Part shown: positions 17,064 to 25,095 of the stretch, in pieces
How the letters are laid out: each line of letters begins with the position of its first letter
Position numbering within the stretch: position 1 is the stretch's first letter
From: Halonotius sp046719765
GTDB lineage: Archaea > Halobacteriota > Halobacteria > Halobacteriales > Haloferacaceae
Assembly (NCBI RefSeq): GCF_046719765.1
Contig: NZ_JABEBY010000003.1
Coordinates: 1 to 64,000, forward strand
Reading direction: 5' to 3'
DNA: 64,000 nt
Notes under the pieces: generated by a model
Told to the model about the DNA's origin: nothing
What the model saw: the letters and a program-made list of their open reading frames with translations, nothing else
The model's database searches: none
Position numbers and translations under genes: made by a program

Positions 17064-18577
17064 GGATCACCCGGTTCGCCAGCATGCGCGCCTACGTGTT
17101 GATACTCGTCGCCGCCGGGATCGCCACCGGGAGCATCGCGCTCGTGCTCACGGCTGTCGTCCCGCTGGTATTCGTGCTGCAGGGGACGCTTTCGACGACG
17201 CCGACCGTCGACGGCACAGTCGAAATCAACCGCGAGCTGTCGCCGCCGACGCCGCTGCCCGGCCAGCCGGTCGAGGTGACGCTCACCGTCAAGAACACCG
17301 GCGAACGGTCGATCTCCGATCTCCGTCTCGTTGACGGCGTCCCGGAGGAACTCGGCGTCACGGCGGGCTCGCCGCGAGCCGCCGGTGCAGTGTCGGCCGG
17401 CGGCGAGTTCAGCCACAGCTACACGCTACAGGCCGACCGGGGGAGCTACGCTTTCGACGATGTGGCCGTCAGGGCGCGCAACAGCAACGGGACGCGGCTG
17501 GTCGACGAGACGCTGGCCGCAACGGGCGAGACAGCCTTTGAGTGCCAGGTCGACATCGAGGAGATCCCGCTCCAGCAGACGACGAACTACACCGGCCAGC
17601 TCCCCACCGACACCGGCGGCCCAGGCGTCGAGTTCTACGCGACCCGCGACCACCAGCCCGAAGACCCCGTCTCGCGGATCGACTGGCGGAGCTACGCCAA
17701 GACCGGCGAGCTGGCGACCATCGACTATCGCGAGCAACACGCCGCCCACATCACCGTCCTGACCGACAGTCGCCAGCCGGCCCACGCCGCCGCGGATCCG
17801 ACCTCGCCGACCGGAGCGACGCTGAGTGCCTACGCCGCGACGATTGCCCTCAACGTGCTCATCTCGGAGGGCCACGAGGTGTCGCTCGGCGCGCTCGGTA
17901 TCGTCGATCCCCAGACCGGTACTGGCCCGCCGGCGTGGGTTCCTCCGGAAGCCGGCACCGCCTTCGCCGCCCACGCTACCGCCGTCTGCAATGCGGCCGC
18001 AACCGGGGGCGGCGGCGAGACACAGCACGCCGAACCGGCGGCCGAGCCGGGGGCGGCAGCCGACGGCGACGATGCCGCAGCCGCCGACGGCTCCGCTGAC
18101 GCGGAGGCGGCCTACCTGACCGACGGCGGCGACGCATCGACCGACGAGGTCGACGGCGAGGCCGGAACGAACAAGACAGCCGACAGCGAGGGTGGGTCGG
18201 CGGGAGCGAGCGACGACAACAGCGAATCGGCACAAGCAGGCGATACCGGAAGTGAATCGACACAGCCGGCCGACGCCGCCGACGAGTGGAGACGAGTGCG
18301 GTCGCTGGTTCCGGGCGGTGCGCAGGTGGTGCTCTGTACGCCTGCGACCGACGAGCCGGTGGTCGACCTCGTCGAGTCGCTCCGCGGCGACGGTCACGAG
18401 GTGACAATCCTCTCGCCGCAGACGACGCCGGCGACCGTCGGCGGCCGAACGGTCGCACTCGGGCGGGCAGTTCGGCTCGAACAACTCCGCCTGCTCGGCG
18501 CGACGGTCATCGACTGGGATAGCGATGAGAACCTCCGCTCGGCACTGGCCCGGATTCTCGGGCCGGGGGCAGGATAA
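17060..18577 (+). CDS. DUF58 domain protein
   Basis: 505 residues from the ATG at 17060, which overlaps the preceding stop. Two N-terminal helices (YVLILVAAGIATGSIALVL, VVPLVFVLQG) are followed by a beta-sandwich region (GQPVEVTLTVKNTGE) and the DUF58 core (ATRDHQPEDPVSRIDWRSYA, then TIDYREQHAAHITVLTD), which has a von Willebrand A-like fold. An Ala/Asp/Ser/Gly-rich low-complexity segment of about 100 residues (roughly 313-412) interrupts the C-terminal half before VRSLVPGGAQVVLC. DUF58 proteins are partners of MoxR AAA+ ATPases. A longer frame from 16784 is rejected because it would run through the upstream gene. Confidence 0.85.
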   Translation: MRITRFASMRAYVLILVAAGIATGSIALVLTAVVPLVFVLQGTLSTTPTVDGTVEINRELSPPTPLPGQPVEVTLTVKNTGERSISDLRLVDGVPEELGVTAGSPRAAGAVSAGGEFSHSYTLQADRGSYAFDDVAVRARNSNGTRLVDETLAATGETAFECQVDIEEIPLQQTTNYTGQLPTDTGGPGVEFYATRDHQPEDPVSRIDWRSYAKTGELATIDYREQHAAHITVLTDSRQPAHAAADPTSPTGATLSAYAATIALNVLISEGHEVSLGALGIVDPQTGTGPPAWVPPEAGTAFAAHATAVCNAAATGGGGETQHAEPAAEPGAAADGDDAAAADGSADAEAAYLTDGGDASTDEVDGEAGTNKTADSEGGSAGASDDNSESAQAGDTGSESTQPADAADEWRRVRSLVPGGAQVVLCTPATDEPVVDLVESLRGDGHEVTILSPQTTPATVGGRTVALGRAVRLEQLRLLGATVIDWDSDENLRSALARILGPGAG

Positions 18578-20118
18578 TGGCTTCGCGCGGCATCCTCCCG
18601 GAGCCGAACACAACGCGGGCCACGTCGCTGCTTATGATGGTTGCTGTCGGCGTGGGGATCTGGCTACTGACGACCGTCACGGGCAGCCGCCAGTCGCTGC
18701 TGGTCGCCGCCGTCGCGGGCGGCGTCGTTGGCCTCACGATGCTGGTCAGCGATACGGAGACCCCGGTCGGCGGACTGGTGGCGTCACTTTTCGCGCCAGC
18801 GGTGAGCCTTCTCGTCCTCGTCGCCGTTCTCGCGCCGATCCGGGTGTTAGTCCAGTTGGTGTTGGTTCAGTCGGATGTTGTCGGGATCGAGTCGATCCTT
18901 CGGCTCGCCATCGGGCAGGTCGGTGTCGCCCTCGCCGCCGGGGTGGCGACGTTCGGCGTCGTGGGTACGCTCGACGGCAAGTTCGGCGAGGGCGGGGCGA
19001 CGCGGCTCCTCCGGAACACCGACACGGCGGTGCTCGGGCCGATGATCGTCCTCGCCGGCGTGGCCGTCGTCCGGCTCGACGCGCTCGCGTCGATGCCAGT
19101 ACTCGGCATCGAGCGCGCGCTACCCACGCTCTCGGCTCTCGACTCACCGGTGCCGGCGGCCGTGTTGCTCTCATTTTGGGGCGTCGCCACCGTCTTCGTC
19201 GGCGTGCTGAAGCTCACCCTCGGGGTCGCCCCGATAGTGGAGCTCTCGCCGCAGCCGCGGGAGGCGGCGGTCGCGGCGACGCTCACCCGGCTGAACCGGG
19301 GGCTCAACATCGGCTGGGGTGTGATGACCCTGCTGACGCTGTCCCCGGTCGGCCTCGCCATGGCCGACCTCATAGAGATACGGCGGTTCGAGCCGGTGGT
19401 CGGAGTGCTGGAGACCGATGGCCTCCGTCGCGGGCTGCTACAGGTCAGCGGGTTGTTGGCCCTCATGGGGGTGATACTGTGGGGATTGCAGGCGGCGACC
19501 GGCCGCGTAACGAACGCGGTAAGCCGGCTGATGCCGATCCCAGTGGCTGCGGCGAGCGCGGTGGCTATCGCCGTCGCCGGTGGATCGTTCGTCGGGCAGG
19601 CAGTGGCGCGCGTGCCGGCTGTCTACCGGCCGCAAATCGAGCAGGTAGTAAGCGCGCTGACGCCGACCGGCGTGGTGCTGGCGGTCATCGTCGCGGCGAT
19701 GAGCTTGCTGTCGGTCGCGCTCGTCGTCGTCGCACTCGGCGGCGCGATCCGGTACGTCCCCAGGCGAACGGCCGGCAGCGCGCTGGCGAGTGCCGGCCTG
19801 GCTGTCGGCGCGATCGCTGCCGGCGTCTACGGGGCCGGAATCCTCGTCGTCGCTGGCGTCGTCGCCATCTCCGTCTTCGTCTGGAGCGTCGGCGAGCAAA
19901 GCGTCACGATGCGAACCGAACTCGACGCGGCGGCATCGATCCAGCTCGAAGCGGTGCATACGATCTCGGCGTTCGGCCTTGCCGGCGGTGGGATCGCCCT
20001 CGCGTGGGGACTCTCCACGACCGCACTCGACCGGCTGACCGTCGCCGACGGCACGCTGCTCGGCGTGCTTGCGGCGGCGGTGGGGATACTGATCCTCGTC
20101 GTCGGGATTCGCGGCTGA
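18577..20118 (+). CDS. Polytopic membrane protein closing the DUF58 operon (DUF7519-like)
   Basis: 513 residues, nearly all hydrophobic, with about twelve predicted helices (for example SLLMMVAVGVGIWLLTTV, AVSLLVLVAVLAPIRVLVQ, VVLAVIVAAMSLLSVALVVVALGG, LLGVLAAAVGILILVVGI). Its ATG shares one base with the DUF58 stop (TAATG). From memory it matches the haloarchaeal family DUF7519, found only in this operon. No transport signature is recognised. It converges on moxR with a six-base gap. Confidence 0.75.
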   Translation: MASRGILPEPNTTRATSLLMMVAVGVGIWLLTTVTGSRQSLLVAAVAGGVVGLTMLVSDTETPVGGLVASLFAPAVSLLVLVAVLAPIRVLVQLVLVQSDVVGIESILRLAIGQVGVALAAGVATFGVVGTLDGKFGEGGATRLLRNTDTAVLGPMIVLAGVAVVRLDALASMPVLGIERALPTLSALDSPVPAAVLLSFWGVATVFVGVLKLTLGVAPIVELSPQPREAAVAATLTRLNRGLNIGWGVMTLLTLSPVGLAMADLIEIRRFEPVVGVLETDGLRRGLLQVSGLLALMGVILWGLQAATGRVTNAVSRLMPIPVAAASAVAIAVAGGSFVGQAVARVPAVYRPQIEQVVSALTPTGVVLAVIVAAMSLLSVALVVVALGGAIRYVPRRTAGSALASAGLAVGAIAAGVYGAGILVVAGVVAISVFVWSVGEQSVTMRTELDAAASIQLEAVHTISAFGLAGGGIALAWGLSTTALDRLTVADGTLLGVLAAAVGILILVVGIRG

Positions 20119-20124
20119 GCGCGG

Positions 20125-21099
20125 TCAGCCGGTTTCTGCGGTCGCCGCCGGCACCTCGACGCTGTCGAGGAGATCGTCGACGATAGCGGTCGGATCGACA
20201 TCTCTGATCTCCGCCTCAGAGGTCAACACGAGGCGGTGTGTCATCACGGGCGGTGCGATAGTCTTGATATCGTCAGGAGTGACGTACTCGCGGCCGTGAA
20301 TCACCGCACGGGCGCGGGCGGCCTCGAAAAACCGCTGGATGCCGCGCGGCGAGACGCCGACATCGACGCGGTCGTCCTCCCGGCTCGCGCGGACGAGGTC
20401 GACGAGATACGCCTTCACGTCGCTCTCGATGCCGACTCGTTCGGGGAGCTGTCGCAGCGTCGTCACCTGATCGGCATCGACGACGGGATCGACGCTTGGC
20501 ATCTGCGTGTCGCGGTTTTCGCGGCGCGTCACCAGCTCGATCTCGCCGCTACGGTCGGGGTAACCGATAGAGGTCTTCACGACGAATCGGTCGCGCTGAG
20601 CCTCCGGCAGCCGGAAGGTACCCTCCTGTTCGATGGGGTTCTGGGTGGCGATGACGAAAAACGGCTCCGGCAGCTCGTAGGTCGTCCCGCCGACCGAGAC
20701 CTGGCCCTCGTCCATCGCCTCTAAGAGTGCCGACTGGGTCTTCGGCGGCGCGCGGTTGATCTCGTCGGCCAGAACGATGTTGGCGAAGACGGGGCCGCGC
20801 TGGAAGCGGAACTCCCCGGTTCCCTCGTTGTAGATCTGCGAGCCCGTGATGTCGCTCGGCAGCAGGTCGGGGGTGAACTGGATGCGGTTGAACTCCAGTC
20901 CGAGCGCGTCCGCCAGGGCGATAGCGGTGAGCGTCTTGCCCGTCCCCGGTACGTCCTCCAGCAGGACGTGGCCGCGGGCGAGCAGCCCGGTCGTTACGGT
21001 TTCGAGGAACTGTCTGTCCGTGATAACAGCCTCCCTGATACGGTCGATGACAGTGGTAATGCGATCGGCGGCCGTCTCGATGTCCGGTGTGGCGACCAT
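20125..21099 (-). CDS. MoxR-type AAA+ ATPase
   Basis: 324 residues. Walker A is EDVPGTGKT (about 42-50), Walker B lies in IVLADEINRAPPKTQ, sensor 1 in FFVIATQNPIEQEGT, and the lid domain contains GVSPRGIQRFFEAARA. MoxR ATPases act as chaperone-like remodelers together with DUF58/VWA proteins, matching the facing operon. Unusually the gene is on the opposite strand and converges with it instead of leading it. The ATG at 21099 fits the family start. The upstream 50 bases end at the left inverted repeat of an IS, so its native promoter region is cut short or displaced. Confidence 0.92.
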   Translation of the reverse strand: MVATPDIETAADRITTVIDRIREAVITDRQFLETVTTGLLARGHVLLEDVPGTGKTLTAIALADALGLEFNRIQFTPDLLPSDITGSQIYNEGTGEFRFQRGPVFANIVLADEINRAPPKTQSALLEAMDEGQVSVGGTTYELPEPFFVIATQNPIEQEGTFRLPEAQRDRFVVKTSIGYPDRSGEIELVTRRENRDTQMPSVDPVVDADQVTTLRQLPERVGIESDVKAYLVDLVRASREDDRVDVGVSPRGIQRFFEAARARAVIHGREYVTPDDIKTIAPPVMTHRLVLTSEAEIRDVDPTAIVDDLLDSVEVPAATAETG

Positions 21100-21149
21100 A
21101 AGCAGGTAGTTGTCGGTGCTAACAACAGGTGGTGGTAAATGCGTATCGG

Positions 21150-21835
21150 GGAAGGGTGTCAACCTTATCAAGGAAGCGGCCGAGCTATAGCAGATTGGTG
21201 AACAAACAATGCTCGACCGCATGGCTGAGAAAGCACGCGAGCAAGAACTATTCTGCCGAGAGGACACGCCGACCGAGCGGCGTGTCCTCGGGGCATTTCT
21301 CTATCACGCCGGATTGTCCTACCGTCGAATCCAACCGTTCGTCGAGCGATCGCATGAAACAGTTCGGCAGTGGTTCCACCGGTTAGAGCACCTCTTCGAA
21401 CCGGACTGCTAAGACCGGCCCGAAGTGGCCGTCGACGAGACGAAGGTCGAAGTCGACGGCACCGAAGTCTTCGTCTGGACGGCAGTCGACTGTGAGACGC
21501 TGGAAGTACTGCACGTCGATGTTACGCCTGGGCGTTCCAGTCTTGATGCTCTCTTGTTCCTTCGAGAAGTGCTGGAACAGTGCCGCGGTTGCCCGCTACT
21601 GCGGGCTGACCGCGGCCCGTGGTACGACTGGCCACTGGAGCTGTTAGACTGTGAGTACGAACGGGAAACATGGGGCAATCGATCACTCATCGAAGCCTGG
21701 TTCGGACTTCTCAAGTACCGAACCAGACGATTTTAGTACCGATTTCCGTACTACAGCACAACCGACTCGACCATATCATGGCTCAAGGCATTTGCCGCCT
21801 GCCACAAGGCGACACTCTAACCGTGACACCCTTCC
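21150..21835 (+). mobile_element. Decayed IS6-like insertion sequence
   Basis: About 686 bases bounded by 12-base terminal inverted repeats GGAAGGGTGTCA (21150-21161, and complement at 21824-21835). It contains one transposase frame with two nonsense codons. No matching target-site duplication was seen: the eight bases on each side differ. It is inserted 50 bases upstream of moxR and 46 bases before the next plus-strand gene. Confidence 0.75.
21209..21820 (+). pseudogene. IS6-like transposase with two in-frame stop codons
   Basis: One reading frame from ATG 21209 to TAA 21818-21820 gives 203 codons with no frameshift. It is interrupted by TAA at 21410-21412 (after FEPDC) and TAG at 21734-21736 (after YRTRRF, where a Trp is expected before HRFP). 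The N-terminal helix-turn-helix is TYRR-like (SYRRIQPFVERSHETVRQWFH). The DDE residues are in VAVDETK, RADRGPWYD and RSLIEAWFG. Both stops can be explained by single transitions. It was probably functional until recently but is now inactive unless readthrough occurs. Confidence 0.8.
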
Positions 21836-21881
21836 GATCCGAACCGGAAACCTATTTGTGCGTCCTGAAGTATCCCGTGAT

Positions 21882-22304
21882 ATGGAAGCCAAGATCTTTG
21901 ATCGAGAAACGATGCTCGATCTGGTGGTCAACTTCATCCCACTGGGGATTATTCTGTTTTTCATCGCGTTCTTCGTCGTGGTGACGCCATGGGGCTTCGA
22001 GGTCAGAACCTCCGGGGTGATGCTCGGGCTGATGATCGTGCCGTTTGTCGCTCTGGCGGTACTGACGTATCTCTCGGCGAAGGCGATCGCCGGCGACGAG
22101 AAAACAAAGCCGGTGTACGCCCAAGGGCAGGCTGGTCTCGAAGAGGCCGAACCGGAACATCACGCGGGCGACGCCCAGCCGGCCGAGACGACTGCCGACG
22201 CTGACGACGCTGAAGGAGTTGACGACGACGATGCTGACGACGACGGTGAGGGAGTTGACGACGACGATGCTGACGACGAAACAGCAGACAACCCCGAAAA
22301 TTAA
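21882..22304 (+). CDS. Small membrane protein with acidic tail (DUF6684-like)
   Basis: 140 residues from ATG 21882. Two helices (LDLVVNFIPLGIILFFIAFFVVV and VMLGLMIVPFVALAVLTYLSA) are followed by a long acidic, Asp-rich cytoplasmic tail containing two copies of GVDDDDADD. From memory the membrane part resembles the haloarchaeal cox-associated family DUF6684; no cytochrome oxidase gene is adjacent here. Upstream is the right end of the decayed IS, so its promoter must lie in the 46 bases between. Confidence 0.7.
   Translation: MEAKIFDRETMLDLVVNFIPLGIILFFIAFFVVVTPWGFEVRTSGVMLGLMIVPFVALAVLTYLSAKAIAGDEKTKPVYAQGQAGLEEAEPEHHAGDAQPAETTADADDAEGVDDDDADDDGEGVDDDDADDETADNPEN
22215..22279 (+). repeat. 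Two in-frame copies of a 29-base acidic repeat
   Basis: Bases 22215-22243 and 22251-22279 are the same 29-base unit, 36 bases apart, encoding GVDDDDADD twice in the tail of the membrane protein. This indicates recent slippage-type duplication. Confidence 0.8.
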
Positions 22305-22347
22305 CAACGCCACTCTGACGACGCCGACGAGCCGGCAGCGTCGATCC

Positions 22348-23904
22348 TTATCGCACGTTTGTAAATTCGAAGCGCGCGCCGCCATCGAAGCTATCGGTGA
22401 GTTCGACCTCCCAGCCGTGGGCTTCGGCGGTCTGTTTGACGATCGGGAGGCCGAACCCGGTGCCGTCCGTGCGGGTTGTCTCACCGGCATCGAAGACGGC
22501 TTCACGTCGGCCTTCCGGCACCCCACGGCCGTCGTCTTCGACAAAGAAACCGAAGGTGCCGCTGTCGGGCGCGCGCGTGTTGGTGTACATCACATTCTTC
22601 AGACCGACACGGATCGTGATCGCCCCCTCGTTGTGATCGATCGCGTTCCGAAAGAGATTCTCGAAGACGTGTGACAGCCGGTTGGGATCGCCGTGGACGG
22701 TGAACTCATCGACGACACGGAGTTCAGCGTTGGGGCTTTCGATCAGTTCCCAGCAGTCCTCGACGAGGTCGGTGATCTCGACGGGCTCCATGCTGTCGAC
22801 AGATTGGCCCTGCCGAGCGAGCATGAGCGTATCCTCGATGATATCCTCCATCCGGTCAAGGGCGTCGATGACGGTGTCGAGATGCGGGCTGTCATAGTCG
22901 GCTTGCGCGATCTCAAGGCGTCCTTGGGCGACGTTCAGGGGGTTTCGGAGGTCATGGGAGACGATGTGGGAAAACTCCTCCAATCGATCGATCTGGCGTT
23001 TGAGCTCCTGTTCGCGCTGGCTGCGTTCAAGCTCGTAGCCAACCCACTGGGCCAGCGTCTTCACGGTCAGCTTTTGGGCCTCGATGAGCTCCGGATCGCG
23101 GGGCTCGTTGCCGGCAAAACACAGTGACCCATACACCTCGCCGTCGACAGTGATCGGCGCGCCCACATAGCACGCCAATCCCATTTCGGTGTGCACTGGA
23201 AGTTCTGAGAGCGCGTCGTCGGTGCCGGCGTTGCCGATGGCGACAGGCTCGTTTTCGGCGATCGTGAGCTGACAGTAGTTGTCGGACAACGAGGTTGTCT
23301 GCCCGACAGCGATGTCATCGTGATCCCCGGCGACGGCCAACACCTCAACATCGTTGTTTTCGATCCGCGTCGCGTACGCAAAGGGGTAGCCGAGTTCGGC
23401 GGTGCCGACCGCAAGGGCGCGGTCAAGTTTCTCCGAAAAGGAGAGCTCCGATTGGTTCGTGATCGAGTATAGCCGCGAGATGGCCGCCGTCGACTGTCGC
23501 CACGGATCCGCGGAGTGCTGCTCGCCGCCAACGCCGCCCAGCGTTTCGATCCGGGCGGCCAACAGCGCGGCGTCGCTGTCGCCGTCAGTTTTCGGCACGT
23601 AGTCAGCACCGGCAGCCAGAACCCGGCTCACAACATCGAGATCAGCCGGGGAGGCAAAGAGAAGAATCGGGAGCGCCGGATCCCGCTCGCGGATCCGGGA
23701 GAGAAAATCGACGATATCAGCATCAAGCGGCGGTTCGACGACGAGACAGTCCGCATGCTCGGCCTCGTAGGCACGCAGTCCCGCGTCGGCCGTCTCGACG
23801 CTGACGACCGAGAACTCGGTGTCGGCCGCCGGCGGCGCAGCCCCGTTGGTGAGCGTGTCAGGAGGGTCGGCCGGCCCGACATGCAGCACGCGAAGCGTTG
23901 GCAT
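22348..23904 (-). CDS. Sensor histidine kinase: receiver-like, GAF, HisKA, HATPase
   Basis: 518 residues, no membrane segment. Residues 1-120 form a receiver-like domain in which the phospho-acceptor position carries Glu57 (CLVVEPPL) while the conserved Lys105 (YVPKTD) is kept, so it is probably not phosphorylated. A GAF domain follows at about 140-295 (SLSDNYCQLTIAENEPVAIG, GAPITVDGEVYGSLCF), then HisKA with His317 in SHIVSHDLRNPLNVAQ. The ATPase domain carries the N box (HVFENLFRNAIDHN) and G boxes (DDGRGVPEG, GTGFGLPIVKQ). It is a cytoplasmic sensor kinase with no response regulator gene beside it. Confidence 0.92.
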   Translation of the reverse strand: MPTLRVLHVGPADPPDTLTNGAAPPAADTEFSVVSVETADAGLRAYEAEHADCLVVEPPLDADIVDFLSRIRERDPALPILLFASPADLDVVSRVLAAGADYVPKTDGDSDAALLAARIETLGGVGGEQHSADPWRQSTAAISRLYSITNQSELSFSEKLDRALAVGTAELGYPFAYATRIENNDVEVLAVAGDHDDIAVGQTTSLSDNYCQLTIAENEPVAIGNAGTDDALSELPVHTEMGLACYVGAPITVDGEVYGSLCFAGNEPRDPELIEAQKLTVKTLAQWVGYELERSQREQELKRQIDRLEEFSHIVSHDLRNPLNVAQGRLEIAQADYDSPHLDTVIDALDRMEDIIEDTLMLARQGQSVDSMEPVEITDLVEDCWELIESPNAELRVVDEFTVHGDPNRLSHVFENLFRNAIDHNEGAITIRVGLKNVMYTNTRAPDSGTFGFFVEDDGRGVPEGRREAVFDAGETTRTDGTGFGLPIVKQTAEAHGWEVELTDSFDGGARFEFTNVR

Positions 23905-23970
23905 TAGTGAACGTATCGAATGACTGCTAATAAGGGTGTCTACACAATCGGCACAACGACGGCGACAATC

Positions 23971-25095
23971 TCAGCACAGCGTGTCGATGGCAGCCGTCAC
24001 GGCGTCGGCAGCTGCTTGAATGTCACTGATTTGAATATATTCTCGCTCGGCGTGGGCGACCGCCCCAGCCTCGTCGGCTAACACACCCGGGCCGAAAACA
24101 ACCGTCGGTGCGGTCGGCGCGAAATAGGAGGCCTCCGTTGCCGCCCCAAAGGCCCGCACGTCGCCGCCGCTGGCGGTTCGGAGCGCGTCGACGATGGCGG
24201 CGTCGCTGTCGGTGACAAACGGGTCGGGAAACGGTGTTGCCGGATCGATGAGGTCGACCGCGACGGACTGTGCGCCGGGGAGCGCGTCGCCGAGATGTGT
24301 CGCCAGCGACGCCGCAAACGCCTCGCTTGTCTCCGGGGGGACGCTCCGACGATCGACGGTAAGACGGCACTTAGCCGGGACGCGGTTCGGCGTGTCGCCG
24401 CCGGCAACGATCGTCGGGGTAAGTTTCGGATCGCCGAGAAGGTCGTGGCTGCTGGGGCCAACTGCGTCGTCATAGCTCGCTAGCCCATCTAACACGTGTT
24501 TGAGGCCGAAAACAGGGTTGTCGGCGGCCGGGACGCTGGCCGCGTGACCGCCGGCTCCCGACACGGTGATCTCAGCTTCACACTGTCCGCGGGCGGCGAT
24601 ACAGACATCGAGATCGGTCGGTTCGCCGACGATGTAGCCGTCGGCCCCAAGCGTGCCAGCAAGCGCGGCCGCGCCGATCTGCGTCGTTTCCTCATCGGGC
24701 GTGATCGCCAGTGTCAGTGTGCCCGCCTCGGGCTCAGTGCGGAGGAACGCCGCGAGCAACGCCGCCAGCGGCCCTTTGGCGTCGCAGGTCCCCCGCCCGC
24801 GAACGGTGTCGCCGTCGCGCTCGTAGGGGACGTGCGGGGCGACGGTGTCGATGTGGGTGTTGAGGACGATGTGGGGGCTCGCTGGGTCGCTTTCGCCGGC
24901 AACGTTGCTGACGGCGTCGCCCGCGCCACGACTGACGACAACATTGCCGTCGTCGTCAACATCGGGCGGATGTCCGGCGTCGGTCAGCGTCTCGACCAGC
25001 AACTCGCGCATCTCGTCGACGTGCTCGTGTGAGGGCGTTTTGACAGCTTGGGCGTGAAATTCCTCGATATCGAAGCCCATTGTTGCCGCGCTCAC
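23971..25095 (-). CDS. dapE: Succinyl-diaminopimelate desuccinylase (M20 family)
   Basis: 374 residues. DapE cleaves N-succinyl-LL-diaminopimelate to LL-diaminopimelate in lysine synthesis. Metal-ligand motifs of the M20 family are visible: NTHIDTVAPH, GRGTCDAKGPLAALLA, TPDEETTQIGA, VGEPTDLDV and the late His in AVAHAEREY. The dimerisation domain lies around 180-290. The GTG start at 25095 overlaps the lysA stop (GTGA), so the two are translationally coupled; an internal ATG at 25080 is the alternative. M20 enzymes vary in specificity (argE, lysK are alternatives), but the dap context supports DapE. Confidence 0.88.
   Translation of the reverse strand: MSAATMGFDIEEFHAQAVKTPSHEHVDEMRELLVETLTDAGHPPDVDDDGNVVVSRGAGDAVSNVAGESDPASPHIVLNTHIDTVAPHVPYERDGDTVRGRGTCDAKGPLAALLAAFLRTEPEAGTLTLAITPDEETTQIGAAALAGTLGADGYIVGEPTDLDVCIAARGQCEAEITVSGAGGHAASVPAADNPVFGLKHVLDGLASYDDAVGPSSHDLLGDPKLTPTIVAGGDTPNRVPAKCRLTVDRRSVPPETSEAFAASLATHLGDALPGAQSVAVDLIDPATPFPDPFVTDSDAAIVDALRTASGGDVRAFGAATEASYFAPTAPTVVFGPGVLADEAGAVAHAEREYIQISDIQAAADAVTAAIDTLC

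Noticed and set aside
16784..18577. Longer DUF58 protein starting within the previous gene
   Set aside because: The upstream part is a shifted frame of the 16344-17063 gene; the ATG at 17060 gives a normal membrane start and an ATGA overlap.
17426..18613. 395-codon minus-strand frame opposite the DUF58 gene
   Set aside because: Antisense shadow: Arg/Gly/Cys-rich text with no recognisable domain.
18525..20186. 553-codon plus-strand frame overlapping the operon's last membrane protein
   Set aside because: Almost pure Arg/Gly/Asp sequence typical of a wrong frame in GC-rich DNA; the frame from 18577 gives clean membrane helices.
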